DNA from: Prochlorococcus sp. AG-436-C13 | GTDB lineage: Bacteria; Cyanobacteriota; Cyanobacteriia; PCC-6307; Cyanobiaceae | Direction of reading: 5' to 3' | NCBI GenBank assembly: GCA_003212695.1 | Contig: QCPC01000001.1 | Span: forward strand, 62,001 to 126,000 | Length of the DNA: 64,000 nt | In this document: positions 1 through 11,558 of the stretch, one piece after another | How positions within the stretch are numbered: the stretch's first letter is position 1 | Layout: each line of letters opens with the position of its first letter | The notes under the pieces: model-generated | What the model saw: only the letters and a program-made list of their open reading frames with translations | Databases searched by the model: none | What the model was told of the DNA's origin: nothing | Position numbers and translations under genes: made by a program

Positions 1-451
1 TTGCTCCTAAAAGGACAGCTTTATATCCAGCAATATTAGCCTGTGAAGAAAGTGCATCAGCTGACTGAGCTCTACTTATTCGAGGCAAGAGCTCAAGAGA
101 AAGCGCAGATAAGCGTGCCATTTCAAGACTTTTTGCAAGCTCTTGATTCCCATATGGTCCCAACAATCCAATCAATAATGTTCCATTTTTTAGCTTTAAT
201 AGAAATTCATTACTAGGAGCGTTAACGCATAAAATTAAATCAAATTCCTGAAGAGAATCTCCATTTTCTTCAGAAAAGAAATCAGCTCCAGCATCTGAAT
301 AACTACAGTCTGAGAAACCAGCAGATACTCCTGCTCCTTTTTCAATAGAGACTTTGAATCCAATAGAAACAAGCTTTTTTACAGTTTCAGGGGTTGCAGC
401 AACGCGTGCTTCACCAAAAGCAACTTCAATAGGAACTAAAATTCTTGGCAA
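1..451 (-). CDS. pntA: NAD(P) transhydrogenase subunit alpha, N-terminal part (continues beyond window start)
   Basis: Reverse-strand translation from a TTG start gives (M)PRILVPIEVAFGEARVAATPETVKKLVSIGFKVSIEKGAGVSAGFSD..., typical of AlaDH/PNT N-terminal domain; open to window edge. Confidence 0.75.
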   Translation of the reverse strand, partial: MPRILVPIEVAFGEARVAATPETVKKLVSIGFKVSIEKGAGVSAGFSDCSYSDAGADFFSEENGDSLQEFDLILCVNAPSNEFLLKLKNGTLLIGLLGPYGNQELAKSLEMARLSALSLELLPRISRAQSADALSSQANIAGYKAVLLGA

Positions 452-581
452 GGTAAGAATGCTAATTTCACTAGAGATTAAGACCGAAAAGGTTCGAAGA
501 CCAGCATTTTTGTTGAAAAAAGCTTTTCCTTAATTGAAATTGTGGCTATGAAGAAAAAGACACTTAAATATCAAGAAGGAT

Positions 582-1160
582 ATGAGTCTAAAAGCAATCG
601 AATGTCCAGACGGTGTATGCCATAGTCATCATGGTGGTCATGCCATTCCACGAGTGGCAATGCAAAAAAACCTACAAACTCATGGGAGAGAATGGTGCGA
701 GCGTCTTGCAGAAAGAATCTATGAGATGTCAGTAGATACATATTCCCAAACAGTAATGCCAAGCCTCCATGCTTCTGGATGGCAAAGACGTCACCTTGAC
801 TGGGAATTCAAATTTGCTGACAACCATTCAGAACCAGATGAAACATTAGTTGAGGGGATCATTAATGCGACTGAAAGCTTCCTTCGAAGTAGTGAAGTCC
901 ATCGCTTGTTTATTCAAGAACTAGTTCAAGGAACTTTTGAAGAAGCTACAGAAGACCATCTAAAGTCAAAAGCAGTACGAGCACTTATTGAAAAAGAAAT
1001 AATTGCAATGCTCGAAGAGAACAAAGAGGATCTAATAGATCGTTTAGCTGAGAATTTATTAAATGAATCAAATGGTGACTTTAATATTTCGAAGAAGGCT
1101 GCTAGTGAAGGAATAAATGAAGTTAAAACGTTACTTTTAAATCATTCCAAATCAATTTAA
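582..1160 (+). CDS. conserved hypothetical protein (His/Cys-rich N-terminus)
   Basis: 192 aa ORF, MSLKAIECPDGVCHSHHGGHAIPR...; good coding character, no family recognised. Confidence 0.7.
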   Translation: MSLKAIECPDGVCHSHHGGHAIPRVAMQKNLQTHGREWCERLAERIYEMSVDTYSQTVMPSLHASGWQRRHLDWEFKFADNHSEPDETLVEGIINATESFLRSSEVHRLFIQELVQGTFEEATEDHLKSKAVRALIEKEIIAMLEENKEDLIDRLAENLLNESNGDFNISKKAASEGINEVKTLLLNHSKSI

Positions 1161-1326
1161 ATAGGTAAAACTTCCATAAAGAAATATTTTCAAACCCATC
1201 TATATGTTTCCTTAAGATTCTCCTGATCCCAGTAGATACGTTCTATATATAAAGAATTCATTAAGACAATAATTCTATTTGTTCATAAAACTGCGTTTTG
1301 TATAAATAACACACTGGAAATTCACT

Positions 1327-1605
1327 TTGACATGCAAAGGTATCACCGTTGCAGAGATTAAAATGAAAAAGCATTTACACAGGAGAATAAGCATCGCAAG
1401 CTGTTGGGCTTCTAGCAGGATTGCTCTATTAGATAGTATTGAAAGCTACGAAGACAGTTATGCAATAACTCAGGAATTCCGTGAATGGATAGTATGTATT
1501 GAAAATAAAATGTCTAAATTTGACTCTTCAGTTCTTAAAGTTCCTAATTCTTTTACGTCAATACAAAATGAAAGCAAAGAGCAAGACGAACTACTAGAGC
1601 TTTAA
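1327..1605 (+). CDS. small hypothetical protein
   Basis: 92 aa ORF; true start may be the internal ATG (MKKHLHRRIS...). Confidence 0.4.
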   Translation: MTCKGITVAEIKMKKHLHRRISIASCWASSRIALLDSIESYEDSYAITQEFREWIVCIENKMSKFDSSVLKVPNSFTSIQNESKEQDELLEL

Positions 1606-1683
1606 TTATTTAATCTTTGAATACTTTCAGACAATCAAAAAAAAGCTAAATTAATTTAAAAATAAAACACCCTAATCAAATCA

Positions 1684-3042
1684 TTGAATACTGAAAACAT
1701 TGTAATTATTGGCTCAGGGCCAGCTGGTTATACAGCGGCAATATATGCAGCTAGAGCAAATCTTCAACCGTTATTAATTACTGGCTTCGTAAAAGGAGGT
1801 ATTCCAGGCGGGCAATTAATGACTACTACTTTTGTAGAAAATTATCCAGGTTTTCCAGATGGAATAATGGGTCCAGATTTGATGGATTTAATTAAAGCAC
1901 AAGCAATTAGATGGGGTACAAAGCTTTTAGAGGATGATGCACAAGAAATTGACCTTAGAACAAAACCATTCAAAGTAAAAACTTCTATTGAGACTATTGA
2001 AACTCATTCGATAATCATTGCCACAGGTGCAAGTGCAAACAAACTAGGTCTACCTAATGAAAACAAATATTGGAGCAAAGGAATAAGCGCATGCGCAATA
2101 TGTGATGGCTCAACACCTCAGTTTAGGAATGAGGAATTGGTAGTGGTAGGAGGAGGAGACTCAGCATGCGAAGAAGCAGTGTATTTAACAAAATACGGAA
2201 GCCACGTACATTTAATTGTTAGATCAGATAAACTTAAAGCAAGTAAAGCAATGTCAGATCGCGTAACAAAGAACCCTCAAATAACTATTCATTGGGAGAA
2301 CGAGATAATAGATGTTGATGGTAGTGACTGGATGGAAAAAATAAAATTAAAGAATAAAAATACTAAAGAAAAACTCACTATTACAGCAAAAGGACTTTTT
2401 TATGCAATTGGTCATACACCTAATTCGGAGCTACTAAAAGATCAAATTTCATTAACTAACAATGGATATATAGTAACTGAGCCTGGGAGACCAGAAACTT
2501 CAATCGAAGGGGTTTTTGCAGCTGGTGACATTGCAGATTCGGAATGGCGTCAAGGTATTACTGCTGCAGGAAGTGGCTGTAAAGCAGCTTTAGCTGCAGA
2601 GAAATGGTTATCTATTAATGGACTCTCTTCTTTAATTGAAAGAGATGATGTGGAGCCTGCGAAAATGAAAAAAGGAGTCGAAGCGCAAGAATCAAATGAA
2701 GAAAATTTTAAATTTAACGGATTGTGGCAAAAAGGAAGTTATGCACTAAGAAAGCTTTATCACGAAAGTTCAAAACCTCTTTTAGTTATATATACATCAC
2801 CAAACTGTGGACCATGTCACGTCTTAAAGCCTCAACTAAAAAGAGTAATTAAAGAACTAAATGGAGAGGCCCAAGCAATAGAAATAGATATAGATGCTGA
2901 AGAAGAAATTGCAAAACAAGCTGGAATTAATGGAACTCCAACAGTACAGCTTTTTCAGAAGAAAGAATTAAAAGATCAATGGAAAGGAGTCAAACAAAGG
3001 AGTGACTTCAAAAAATCAATAGAAAAAACTTTAAGAAATTAA
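1684..3042 (+). CDS. trxB: NADPH-thioredoxin reductase with C-terminal thioredoxin domain (NTRC type)
   Basis: FAD motif GSGPAGYTAAIYAARA, active site CAICDG, NADPH motif GGGDSACEEA, C-terminal thioredoxin motif CGPC. Confidence 0.92.
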   Translation: MNTENIVIIGSGPAGYTAAIYAARANLQPLLITGFVKGGIPGGQLMTTTFVENYPGFPDGIMGPDLMDLIKAQAIRWGTKLLEDDAQEIDLRTKPFKVKTSIETIETHSIIIATGASANKLGLPNENKYWSKGISACAICDGSTPQFRNEELVVVGGGDSACEEAVYLTKYGSHVHLIVRSDKLKASKAMSDRVTKNPQITIHWENEIIDVDGSDWMEKIKLKNKNTKEKLTITAKGLFYAIGHTPNSELLKDQISLTNNGYIVTEPGRPETSIEGVFAAGDIADSEWRQGITAAGSGCKAALAAEKWLSINGLSSLIERDDVEPAKMKKGVEAQESNEENFKFNGLWQKGSYALRKLYHESSKPLLVIYTSPNCGPCHVLKPQLKRVIKELNGEAQAIEIDIDAEEEIAKQAGINGTPTVQLFQKKELKDQWKGVKQRSDFKKSIEKTLRN

Positions 3043-3054
3043 TTTCAACCTAAT

Positions 3055-3336
3055 TCATCTTCTACGAGGAGCTCCAGATTTGTTTCCTCCTGGCCTATTG
3101 CCACCTCGGCCGCCTCCAGCCCCAGCATTTCTTTCTCTATAAGTAATCCTTCCACGAGTGAGATCATATGGACTTATTTCTACAAGAACTTTATCACCTG
3201 CAAGTAGTTTTATTCTAAATTTAGTTAGTTTTCCAGCTGCTCTACATAAGCATTGATGACCAGCTGGCTGTTCTAGCGTAACCAAGTAGAAGCCGTTACC
3301 TTGCTCTTTTTCAATAACCCCAGATGTTTCAATCAT
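3055..3336 (-). CDS. infA: translation initiation factor IF-1-like protein with Gly/Arg-rich tail
   Basis: S1/OB-fold IF-1 pattern (GKLTKFRIKLLAGDKVLVEISPYDLTRGRITYR) followed by GGGRGGNRPGG tail. Confidence 0.8.
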   Translation of the reverse strand: MIETSGVIEKEQGNGFYLVTLEQPAGHQCLCRAAGKLTKFRIKLLAGDKVLVEISPYDLTRGRITYRERNAGAGGGRGGNRPGGNKSGAPRRR

Positions 3337-3410
3337 ACTTGTGTTAAGTCTATTAAAAGCATAATTATAGCCTTATAAAAAATACCATTTTATAGTCGAT
3401 ATTTATTAGC

Positions 3411-3626
3411 TTAACTCAAAACTTCTTGTAGCTCTCTAACAGTCTGAAGCATTCCATAATAATAATTTGCCAAAGATCTTCTTTCCGCATCCTTTAAACC
3501 ATCAAATGCTTCAAACCCAATATTTTTCCAGAGTTCATTACCGCAAGCCTTATCTAACTCTTTAGTTGCTTCATTAGCCAGGTTATCTAACCTTCTATTG
3601 AGATTTTTTACTTGGACAGCTGACAT
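3411..3626 (-). CDS. conserved cyanobacterial hypothetical protein
   Basis: 71 aa ORF; no family recognised. Confidence 0.6.
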   Translation of the reverse strand: MSAVQVKNLNRRLDNLANEATKELDKACGNELWKNIGFEAFDGLKDAERRSLANYYYGMLQTVRELQEVLS

Positions 3627-3689
3627 AAGAGAGGGAAGGCTTTTACAGATAGTACAAATAAACTATTATTTTTCAAGCCCCTCCTTTCG

Positions 3690-4664
3690 TCAGAATGGTA
3701 GTTTTTTCCTCTGCTCTTTATTCAAATCTGCTTCCATCTCCCTAAGTCTCTTAAGAATAACGTCATAATATTCTTTTATATAAGAATCCAGATTTGTAGT
3801 CCTAGAAGGGTCTAAGCCAAAATCATTATATGTCTCTTCCATTGGCGCATCTAGCTTTGTTCCACTTCCACTTACATCAGCAAATGCAAGTCGCTCTGCA
3901 ACATTTAATGTGGATTGAAAAAAAGAAACCAAAGTTTTAGCAACAGAAATTAAAGCAGGAGAAACTCTTAAGATCTTAGCCTGCTTATTGCTGAAACCCT
4001 CACATAATTTCACTACATCCTCACTCTTCCAACACTTAGGTCCAACAACTGCATAACTTTTTCTAATCGTTTTAGGCCTAGTCAAAGCAGCAACAGCAAA
4101 TTCAGCCATATCCTCTGTATTCATATATGCTATTTCACTTGCATTGCCACTTATCCATACTGGCTGACTATCCAAAATAGGTATTGCAAACTGTCCAATG
4201 ACTCCCTGCATAAAAGCAGCCCCTTGAAGGATAGTGAAATCCAAAGATGAATCTTCAAGCATCTTTTCTGTGCAGAATTTAATGTCCATCAAAGGAACTT
4301 TTCTAAATTTCTCTGCAGCCAATAAAGAAAGAAAAACGACCCTCTTAACTTCAAGATCTTGACATGCACTAAAAAGATTTAATTTTCCCTCCCAGTCAGT
4401 TTCATAAACACTTCTTGGGTCATCTGCTCTGCTAGTAGATGCATCAATTAACGCATCTACCCCTCCCAAGGAATATTCAAGGTCCTTTTTATTAAGCAGG
4501 TCTCCCTGCGTTAATTCACATCCCCATTCTTGAAGATATGAGGCTTTACGAGGCCTTCTAACCATGCACCTGACTTGCATGCCAGCATCAATAGCCTTTC
4601 TGGCTATTTGCCTGCCAAGGGTGCCAGTTCCTCCAATAATTAAAACCTTCATCCCAGAAACCAT
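3690..4664 (-). CDS. ycf39: NAD(P)-binding atypical SDR / NmrA-like, Ycf39-type protein
   Basis: MKVLIIGGTGTLGRQIARKAIDAGMQVRCMVRRPRKASYLQEWGCELTQGDL, characteristic Ycf39 start. Confidence 0.85.
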   Translation of the reverse strand: MVSGMKVLIIGGTGTLGRQIARKAIDAGMQVRCMVRRPRKASYLQEWGCELTQGDLLNKKDLEYSLGGVDALIDASTSRADDPRSVYETDWEGKLNLFSACQDLEVKRVVFLSLLAAEKFRKVPLMDIKFCTEKMLEDSSLDFTILQGAAFMQGVIGQFAIPILDSQPVWISGNASEIAYMNTEDMAEFAVAALTRPKTIRKSYAVVGPKCWKSEDVVKLCEGFSNKQAKILRVSPALISVAKTLVSFFQSTLNVAERLAFADVSGSGTKLDAPMEETYNDFGLDPSRTTNLDSYIKEYYDVILKRLREMEADLNKEQRKKLPF

Positions 4665-4710
4665 TTCCAGTCAGAAGCTTAATCGTAAGCAATAAAGAAC
4701 GTGAATGGAA

Positions 4711-4809
4711 TCATTTGCCTTGAATCTTAAGTAACAGAGCTCCGCCCAAAAGGCCTACAGGAATCAATACCCAAAAAATTGCAGCCGTACCAAAAATCTC
4801 TGAAGCCAT
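4711..4809 (-). CDS. petM: cytochrome b6f complex subunit VII (PetM)
   Basis: Reverse-strand translation [32 protein letters not shown]; 32 aa, below ORF-track cutoff. Confidence 0.9.
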   Translation of the reverse strand: MASEIFGTAAIFWVLIPVGLLGGALLLKIQGK

Positions 4810-5027
4810 TTAACGATTTTGAATGATGTAACTATTTAAACCCCTAGAATAAAAATACCCAAGAAATTTGCTTCAAAAGCAATAATTAAAAGCCTCTAAG
4901 GCTTAAAAAGAATTGACCAATCGTTAAATATTGAAGTATAAATTCAGTTAGAGTCTGAAGACTTGGATTTGATCGATCTGAGCTTAAGGAATTAATTAAC
5001 AACCATTTTTTTGAATATAGATCTAAA

Positions 5028-5999
5028 GTGAGTTCAAGAATTTCATTTGCAACCAATTCTCGATGGGGAGAGAAGCATTTATGGAAATGGAACAAATATA
5101 ATTGCCATTGGAGAGTTCTTGGGAAAAACAATAAAAAACCCCTTTTGTTTATTCATGGCTTTGGAGCGAGTAGTTCTCATTGGAGATTTAATGCAAATTT
5201 CTTCGCTAAGAATGGCTTTAAAGTTTATTCACTAGATCTAATTGGTTTTGGTAAATCTGATCAGCCAGGACCTAAAAAACTTAAAAAATTAGACAATTTT
5301 TTTTGGAGCAAGCAAGTGGCTGCCTTTTTAAAGGAAATAATTGAGACAAAAGACAATGGGAAAGCAGTGATAATTGGCAACTCTCTTGGTGGACTAGTTG
5401 CATTAACAACTGCTGCTTTTAATCCTGAGCTCATTCAAAGCGTAATAGCAGCACCGTTAGCAGATCCAGCACTAATCCATAGCTTTAAAAAAAAATTACC
5501 AAGATCTTTTGTGTTAATAAAGGATTTTCTTGTAAAAATCTTCTTTAGATTTCTTCCTTTGAAACTATTAATCTTTTTAATAATAAGAACAAACATTATT
5601 AACATTGCTCTTCAATCTGCTTATCATCGCTCAATAAAACGAGATTCAGATTTAAAAAGAATTGTTGTTGAACCTTCGCAAAGAAGAACAGCCCCAAGAG
5701 CGCTAAGAGCAATGTGTATTGGCATGGCAACAAGAGAAGATAAAATAACAGCTCCTTATTTGTTGAATCGCATCAGCTCTATTCCTAATCATGCACAAAT
5801 TCTGCTTATATGGGGTAGAAAGGACAACCTAATTCCCTTGTTCGTCAGCAGAAGATTAGTGAGCAGATTTCCATGGTTGCAATTATCTGTTTTAAATAAC
5901 GTAGGACATTGTCCTCATGATGAATCTCCAACCGACTTCAACGAATACGTTTTAAATTGGTTGAAAAGCAATTCAGGAAGATATATACAAAGAATATGA
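5028..5999 (+). CDS. alpha/beta hydrolase
   Basis: [15 protein letters not shown], nucleophile elbow GNSLGG, C-terminal GHCPHDE. Confidence 0.85.
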   Translation: MSSRISFATNSRWGEKHLWKWNKYNCHWRVLGKNNKKPLLFIHGFGASSSHWRFNANFFAKNGFKVYSLDLIGFGKSDQPGPKKLKKLDNFFWSKQVAAFLKEIIETKDNGKAVIIGNSLGGLVALTTAAFNPELIQSVIAAPLADPALIHSFKKKLPRSFVLIKDFLVKIFFRFLPLKLLIFLIIRTNIINIALQSAYHRSIKRDSDLKRIVVEPSQRRTAPRALRAMCIGMATREDKITAPYLLNRISSIPNHAQILLIWGRKDNLIPLFVSRRLVSRFPWLQLSVLNNVGHCPHDESPTDFNEYVLNWLKSNSGRYIQRI

Positions 6000-6526
6000 A
6001 ACATACTCTTTCCGTTCTTGTAGAGGATCAATCAGGTGCTCTTAGCAGAATATCTGGACTCTTTGCTCGAAGAGGATTTAATATTGATAGCCTTGCAGTT
6101 GGGCCTGCTGAAGCACCAGGTATTTCGCGCTTGACAATGGTTGTAGAGGGAGATGATAGAACTCTTCAACAAATGACAAAACAATTAGACAAGTTGGTTA
6201 ACGTTCTAAATGTTATTGATTTAACAACTTTGCCAGCAGTAGAAAGAGAGTTAATGCTTTTAAAAGTATCAGCTACCAACGAGCAAAGAACAAACATTAT
6301 TGAATTAGTGCAGGTTTTCAGAGCAAAAGTAGTAGATGTTTCATACGATGCTCTTACTCTAGAAGTTGTAGGAGACCCAGGGAAACTTGTAGCATTAGAA
6401 AAGCTCCTTAAACCATATGGAATTCTAGAAATAGCAAGGACAGGTAAAGTTGCTTTAGAAAGAGCCTCAGGTGTGAATACAGAAATGTTGAAGTCATCAT
6501 CTATTAGAAGCAATCTACCTGCATAG
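5996..6526 (+). CDS. ilvH: acetolactate synthase small subunit
   Basis: [42 protein letters not shown] at 5996 overlaps the upstream stop. Confidence 0.93.
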   Translation: MKHTLSVLVEDQSGALSRISGLFARRGFNIDSLAVGPAEAPGISRLTMVVEGDDRTLQQMTKQLDKLVNVLNVIDLTTLPAVERELMLLKVSATNEQRTNIIELVQVFRAKVVDVSYDALTLEVVGDPGKLVALEKLLKPYGILEIARTGKVALERASGVNTEMLKSSSIRSNLPA

Positions 6527-6555
6527 TTTTCTAAATTAAATTAATTAAGATGAAA

Positions 6556-7233
6556 TTATTTTCTAACTTCTTTTACCTTTAAAATAAGATCACCTTCTTT
6601 AATAGAATCTATAACATCCATTCCTTTTAATACCTTCCCAAATACTGCATATCTTCCATCTAACTCAGGCAAGTTTTTCAAGGTTATATAAAACTTGATT
6701 CTTGCTGAGTCTACAGATTGAGATCTTGCCATAGCAATAGAACCACGTTCATGTTTTAACAAAATACGTTTGAAATTATCAGCTCTAAGAACAGTTTGAT
6801 TATACCGTGGATAATCCTCACCTTTGAGCTTGATTTCAAGCGGTATAGACTTAATTGAAATACTTCTTTTGTCTAAATAGCTTTTCTTATTATTCTCGAA
6901 ATCATACTTAAATTCTTTATGCCCCCCTTGCACTAGAAATGGATAGGGACTTTTAATAGATCTATCAAATGAAGTTCCATCATATAAGCCTCTATTGACT
7001 AACATAAGAAAATTAGTTGAAGTTAAAGGTGCATTAATAGCATTTAATTCAACAATAACTCTGCCCTTATTTGTCATAATTTCGACCTTAATATTATTAT
7101 TAATGCATCCATTTTCCAACTCAAAGCATCTACTATTATAAGAGATTCTATTTTTAGGTTCTGAACAACCAAAAGTTACAAGCAAAGGAATGAGTATTAA
7201 TAGAAAATGATTCGAAAAAATAAGCTTTATCAT
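6556..7233 (-). CDS. peptidyl-prolyl cis-trans isomerase (cyclophilin), lipoprotein-like signal
   Basis: MTNKGRVIVELNAINAPLTSTNFLMLVNRGLYDGTSFDR; N-terminal lipobox-like LLVTFGCSE. Confidence 0.85.
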   Translation of the reverse strand: MIKLIFSNHFLLILIPLLVTFGCSEPKNRISYNSRCFELENGCINNNIKVEIMTNKGRVIVELNAINAPLTSTNFLMLVNRGLYDGTSFDRSIKSPYPFLVQGGHKEFKYDFENNKKSYLDKRSISIKSIPLEIKLKGEDYPRYNQTVLRADNFKRILLKHERGSIAMARSQSVDSARIKFYITLKNLPELDGRYAVFGKVLKGMDVIDSIKEGDLILKVKEVRK

Positions 7234-7255
7234 TTAAATTCTATCTATACAACCC

Positions 7256-7834
7256 TTAATTTAAGCCTTCCAAATTCACTTTTAAAAACCTTGCTAGTTC
7301 GGCACCCTCTTGCTCCAAAAGCAAAAGAGGTTGAGGACCACCAATTTCACTAATAGGTAAATCTCTTCTTCCCTGAAGTCTTAAGGCAATTCTTCTACGG
7401 GGATTAAAACCTTCCCTAACTTCCAATTTAACTGCCTGAATATCCCTAATAGGTATTTCAACGGCAATTTCTTTTAAAAAGCCTCTCCTAGAAACAGATA
7501 AAGTTCCCTTGGCCTTATCAAAACGATTAAATCCTGAGCCATAATCAACTCTAATTAGAGCCCACAAATAACAAGCAATCAATGTGCCTGATAATCCATA
7601 AAACCCCATAAATATCCCTTGGGGGACAAAAATCAAGGTAGAGGGACTCCCTAATGGAAGAAGATCTCTTCCGAAATAACTAGACAAGGATGCCAAAGAA
7701 AAACCAACTCCACCAATTGTCAGCATTGCAGCAACAATGTAATTAGAGGTTTTTCTTGAACCATTAACAATTTGTTCAAGATAATTTTCGGAAGAGTCCT
7801 CATACTGAGAGGAATCACTGAGATCAGCCGACAT
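7256..7834 (-). CDS. ycf4: photosystem I assembly protein Ycf4
   Basis: [37 protein letters not shown]...[15 protein letters not shown]. Confidence 0.93.
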   Translation of the reverse strand: MSADLSDSSQYEDSSENYLEQIVNGSRKTSNYIVAAMLTIGGVGFSLASLSSYFGRDLLPLGSPSTLIFVPQGIFMGFYGLSGTLIACYLWALIRVDYGSGFNRFDKAKGTLSVSRRGFLKEIAVEIPIRDIQAVKLEVREGFNPRRRIALRLQGRRDLPISEIGGPQPLLLLEQEGAELARFLKVNLEGLN

Positions 7835-8010
7835 AACAGTTCACAACTGAAAACTATTGTGTATGAAACGGGCCCAAAAAACATAAAAAGTATTTCTTTG
7901 TTTGATTAGCAATACAACAAGGGGTTTCATCTAATAAATAATTCCCCCGCCAGGGTTGGGTAATTGTTAAAGTCTCGAGCGTATCCCAAAAGTTCAGCAA
8001 CGTTGCACTC

Positions 8011-9087
8011 ATGACGATCGCTGTTGGTGGCGCCCAAGAAAGAGGATGGTTTGACGTCCTTGATGACTGGCTTAAGCGCGACCGATTCGTATTTGTTGGT
8101 TGGTCTGGTCTTCTTCTCTTCCCTACTGCCTATTTGGCTATCGGTGGATGGTTTTTAGGCACAACCTTCGTAACTTCCTGGTACACACATGGTGTGGCCA
8201 GCTCTTATTTAGAAGGATGTAATTTCCTTACTGCTGCTGTTAGTACCCCTGGCGATGCCATGGGTCATAGCCTTTTGTTCCTATGGGGACCTGAAGCTCA
8301 AGGCAGCCTTGTTCGCTGGCTTCAACTAGGCGGACTATGGAATTTCGTTGTTCTACACGGTGCGTTTAGCCTAATAGGCTTCATGCTACGTCAGTTTGAA
8401 ATTGCAAGACTTGTAGGTATTAGGCCTTATAACGCTCTAGCTTTTTCAGCTGTTATAGCTGTTTATTGCGCATGTTTCCTTATCTATCCATTAGGACAAC
8501 ACAGCTTTTTCTTCGCTCCTTCTTTTGGGGTGGCAGCTATTTTCCGTTTCATCTTATTTATTCAAGGCTTCCATAACATCACCCTGAATCCATTTCATAT
8601 GATGGGTGTTGCCGGAATTCTTGGAGGTGCACTTCTTTGTGCTATTCACGGGGCAACAGTTCAAAACACCCTGTATGAAGATTCAAGTATCTACTCAGGT
8701 GGAAAAGCTCAAAGTACTACTTTCAGAGCATTTGACCCAACACAAGAAGAAGAAACTTACTCCATGATTACTGCAAACAGATTCTGGAGTCAGATATTTG
8801 GTATTGCTTTTTCAAATAAACGTTTTCTTCACTTCCTAATGCTCTTCGTGCCTGTTATGGGTATGTGGTGTGCTGCAATAGGTATAGTTGGACTTGCTCT
8901 TAACTTAAGAGCATATGACTTTGTTAGCCAAGAGATTAGAGCGGCTGAAGACCCTGAGTTTGAAACGTTCTATACCAAAAACATACTTTTGAACGAAGGT
9001 ATGAGAGCTTGGATGTCTTCTGTGGACCAACCACACGAAAACTTTGTATTCCCTGAGGAGGTACTCCCACGTGGAAACGCCCTTTAA
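8011..9087 (+). CDS. psbD: photosystem II D2 protein
   Basis: [43 protein letters not shown]. Confidence 0.98.
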   Translation: MTIAVGGAQERGWFDVLDDWLKRDRFVFVGWSGLLLFPTAYLAIGGWFLGTTFVTSWYTHGVASSYLEGCNFLTAAVSTPGDAMGHSLLFLWGPEAQGSLVRWLQLGGLWNFVVLHGAFSLIGFMLRQFEIARLVGIRPYNALAFSAVIAVYCACFLIYPLGQHSFFFAPSFGVAAIFRFILFIQGFHNITLNPFHMMGVAGILGGALLCAIHGATVQNTLYEDSSIYSGGKAQSTTFRAFDPTQEEETYSMITANRFWSQIFGIAFSNKRFLHFLMLFVPVMGMWCAAIGIVGLALNLRAYDFVSQEIRAAEDPEFETFYTKNILLNEGMRAWMSSVDQPHENFVFPEEVLPRGNAL

Positions 9088-10453
9088 TAATCTTTTAAAG
9101 GCTCCTAACCAGAGTATTGAAGAGACTGGCTATGCCTGGTATGTAGGCAATGCCCGTTTAATTAATCTTTCTGGAAAGTTATTAGGAGCGCATATTGCTC
9201 ACACAGGACTAATGGTGTTCTGGGCAGGAGCAATGATGCTTTATGAGGTCAGTCATTTCACCTTTGACAAACCAATGTGGGAACAAGGTTTAATCCTTCT
9301 TCCTCATGTGGCCATGTTTGGTTATGGAATAGGCCCTGGTGGTGAAGTTGTTGACATCATGCCTTACTTTCAAGCTGGAGTGGTTCACCTAATAGCCTCT
9401 GCAGTACTTGGATTTGGCGGAATTTACCACTCACTAGCTGGTCCTGAAAAATTAGAGGCAGAATTCCCATTCTTCTCTACTGATTGGAGGGACAAAGATC
9501 AAATGACAACCATTCTTGGTCGTCATCTTTGTGTCCTTGGATTAGGTTCATTGGCATTTGCCATTAACTGGCAATTCCTTGGTGGTCTTTACGACACATG
9601 GGCTCCTGGTGGTGGAGAAGTACGCTTAATCACTCCAACTACAGATCCAGGAATTATATTTGGATACCTTTTCCAGACCCCTTGGGGAGGAGGAGGAAAT
9701 ATGGTTGGAGTTAACTCCGTTGAAGACATTGTTGGTGGTCATTACTATCTAGGAATTATTGAGCTTTTAGGCGGACACTTCCATATGCAAACCAAGCCTT
9801 TTGGCTGGGCTCGTAGAGCTTTCATATGGAATGGTGAAGCTTTGCTTAGTTATGCACTAGGTGGTTTATGTGTAGCAAGTTTCTATGCTTCTACCTTCGT
9901 ATGGTTCAACAATACTGCTTATCCATCTGAATTTTATGGTCCAACTAATGCTGAGGCTTCCCAAGCACAAAGCTTCACCTTCCTTGTAAGGGATCAAAGA
10001 ATTGGAGCAAATGTTGGAACAACAATGGGTCCAACTGGATTAGGTAAATACCTAATGAGGTCTCCAACTGGTGAAATCATCTTTGGTGGTGAAACAATGC
10101 GTTTCTGGGACTTCAGAGGACCTTGGCTTGAGCCATTAAGAGGAGAGAATGGATTAAGCCTAGATAAAATCCAAAATGATATTCAGCCTTGGCAAGTTCG
10201 TCGAGCAGCTGAATATATGACTCATGCTCCAAATGCTTCTATCAACTCAGTTGGTGGAATAATTACAGAGCCAAATGCTGTTAACTTTGTTAACTTGCGA
10301 CAGTGGCTTGCCTCAGCTCACTTCTTCCTTGGCTGGTTTACCTTTATTGGTCACCTTTGGCATGCAGGAAGAGCAAGGGCAGCTGCAGGTGGCTTTGAGA
10401 AAGGAATTGATAGAAAGACAGAGCCAGCTCTTTCTATGCCTGACTTAGACTAA
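9071..10453 (+). CDS. psbC: photosystem II CP43 protein
   Basis: GTG start at 9071 overlapping psb[42 protein letters not shown]. Confidence 0.97.
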   Translation: METPFNNLLKAPNQSIEETGYAWYVGNARLINLSGKLLGAHIAHTGLMVFWAGAMMLYEVSHFTFDKPMWEQGLILLPHVAMFGYGIGPGGEVVDIMPYFQAGVVHLIASAVLGFGGIYHSLAGPEKLEAEFPFFSTDWRDKDQMTTILGRHLCVLGLGSLAFAINWQFLGGLYDTWAPGGGEVRLITPTTDPGIIFGYLFQTPWGGGGNMVGVNSVEDIVGGHYYLGIIELLGGHFHMQTKPFGWARRAFIWNGEALLSYALGGLCVASFYASTFVWFNNTAYPSEFYGPTNAEASQAQSFTFLVRDQRIGANVGTTMGPTGLGKYLMRSPTGEIIFGGETMRFWDFRGPWLEPLRGENGLSLDKIQNDIQPWQVRRAAEYMTHAPNASINSVGGIITEPNAVNFVNLRQWLASAHFFLGWFTFIGHLWHAGRARAAAGGFEKGIDRKTEPALSMPDLD

Positions 10454-10478
10454 AAACTTAGTCATCTATTTTAATTTC

Positions 10479-10509
10479 AAAAGCTCCCTAATAATGGGAG
10501 CTTTTTTTT
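10479..10509 (+). terminator. Rho-independent terminator downstream of psbDC
   Basis: AAAGCTCCC-TAATAAT-GGGAGCTTT followed by T-run. Confidence 0.85.
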
Positions 10510-10535
10510 GTTATTTAAAAACTTATTCAGAGAAT

Positions 10536-11171
10536 TTAGTTGATTAAGTTAAGAGAAGACACGTTAAATGCCTTTTTTAGCCAAGGAAGACTAAGTCCAA
10601 TAACATTGCTATAGCAGCCTTCTATGCTATCAATAAATATAGCTCCTTTACCATCTATAGAAAATCCACCCGCGCATTTCATGGGTTCTTCTGTATTAAC
10701 ATATTTAGATATCTCAATAGGACTTAAAATTGAGAAACTTATTTTAGTACTTACAACCCCTTTTAATATACCGTTAAATCTTTCCTCTCTTAAATTGCTC
10801 CTATTTTCTTTTCTATATATAAAACAATGTCCAGTATGAATTATTCCAGTATTAGAAGACATTTCTTTCAATCTCTCTATGGCCTCTTCAGAGCTTTTAG
10901 GTTTCCCAAAAGCTTGACCATTAAACTCAAATAAAGAGTCACATCCAAGAATGGCTGATGCTTTATTTCTATAATTCAATAAATTATCATCTGAAGAAAG
11001 CCTGGAAACTACAGATTCAGCCTTTTTAGCAGCTAGTATTTGCACTAATTCTTTAATATTCTCATGATAAAAATTATCCTCATTAATTTCGCTTACCATT
11101 ACTGAATGCTCAACATTTATCTGCTCAAGCAAAGCCCTTCTAGCTTCTGAAGCTGAAGCAAGTATCAACAC
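10536..11171 (-). CDS. maf: Maf-like nucleotide pyrophosphatase
   Basis: MLILASASEARRALLEQ, CDSLFEFNGQAFGKPKSSEEA, GGFSIDGKGAIFIDSIEG. Confidence 0.9.
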   Translation of the reverse strand: MLILASASEARRALLEQINVEHSVMVSEINEDNFYHENIKELVQILAAKKAESVVSRLSSDDNLLNYRNKASAILGCDSLFEFNGQAFGKPKSSEEAIERLKEMSSNTGIIHTGHCFIYRKENRSNLREERFNGILKGVVSTKISFSILSPIEISKYVNTEEPMKCAGGFSIDGKGAIFIDSIEGCYSNVIGLSLPWLKKAFNVSSLNLIN

Positions 11172-11183
11172 AACATAAAGACT

Positions 11184-11558
11184 ATGGATTTAATTGATAA
11201 GCATATTATTAAAAGAAGCAAAAGAGCAATAAAATGTCTTTACTTAAATTCAAATTTTTATAGCGAAGTTAAAATTAATGGTTTATCTGCTGGTATGGTT
11301 TTTGAACAAAAGGGGAAATATATATCCGACATTCTAAATAAAATTGTCACCAAAGATGACGTCGAGGAATGTTTCTTGTGGCTAATAAAAATAGGAATTC
11401 TTAGAAGAGAAGTAGATGGTCAGGGTCTTACTTCTAAAGTCAGAATAACCCCTTTAGGAAGAATAATTCTGAATGATCATCCTAATTTACCCAATGAGAA
11501 AGCCTCAAAATTTGAATTAACTTTCAATTGGATTTTAAGAAGATTAATTCTAAAGTGA
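11184..11558 (+). CDS. conserved hypothetical protein
   Basis: 124 aa ORF upstream of cobQ. Confidence 0.6.
   Translation: MDLIDKHIIKRSKRAIKCLYLNSNFYSEVKINGLSAGMVFEQKGKYISDILNKIVTKDDVEECFLWLIKIGILRREVDGQGLTSKVRITPLGRIILNDHPNLPNEKASKFELTFNWILRRLILK

Noticed and set aside
9044-9087. psbD/psbC overlap as a frameshift or assembly problem
   Set aside because: Overlapping psbD-psbC with GTG start is the normal arrangement in cyanobacteria and plastids.
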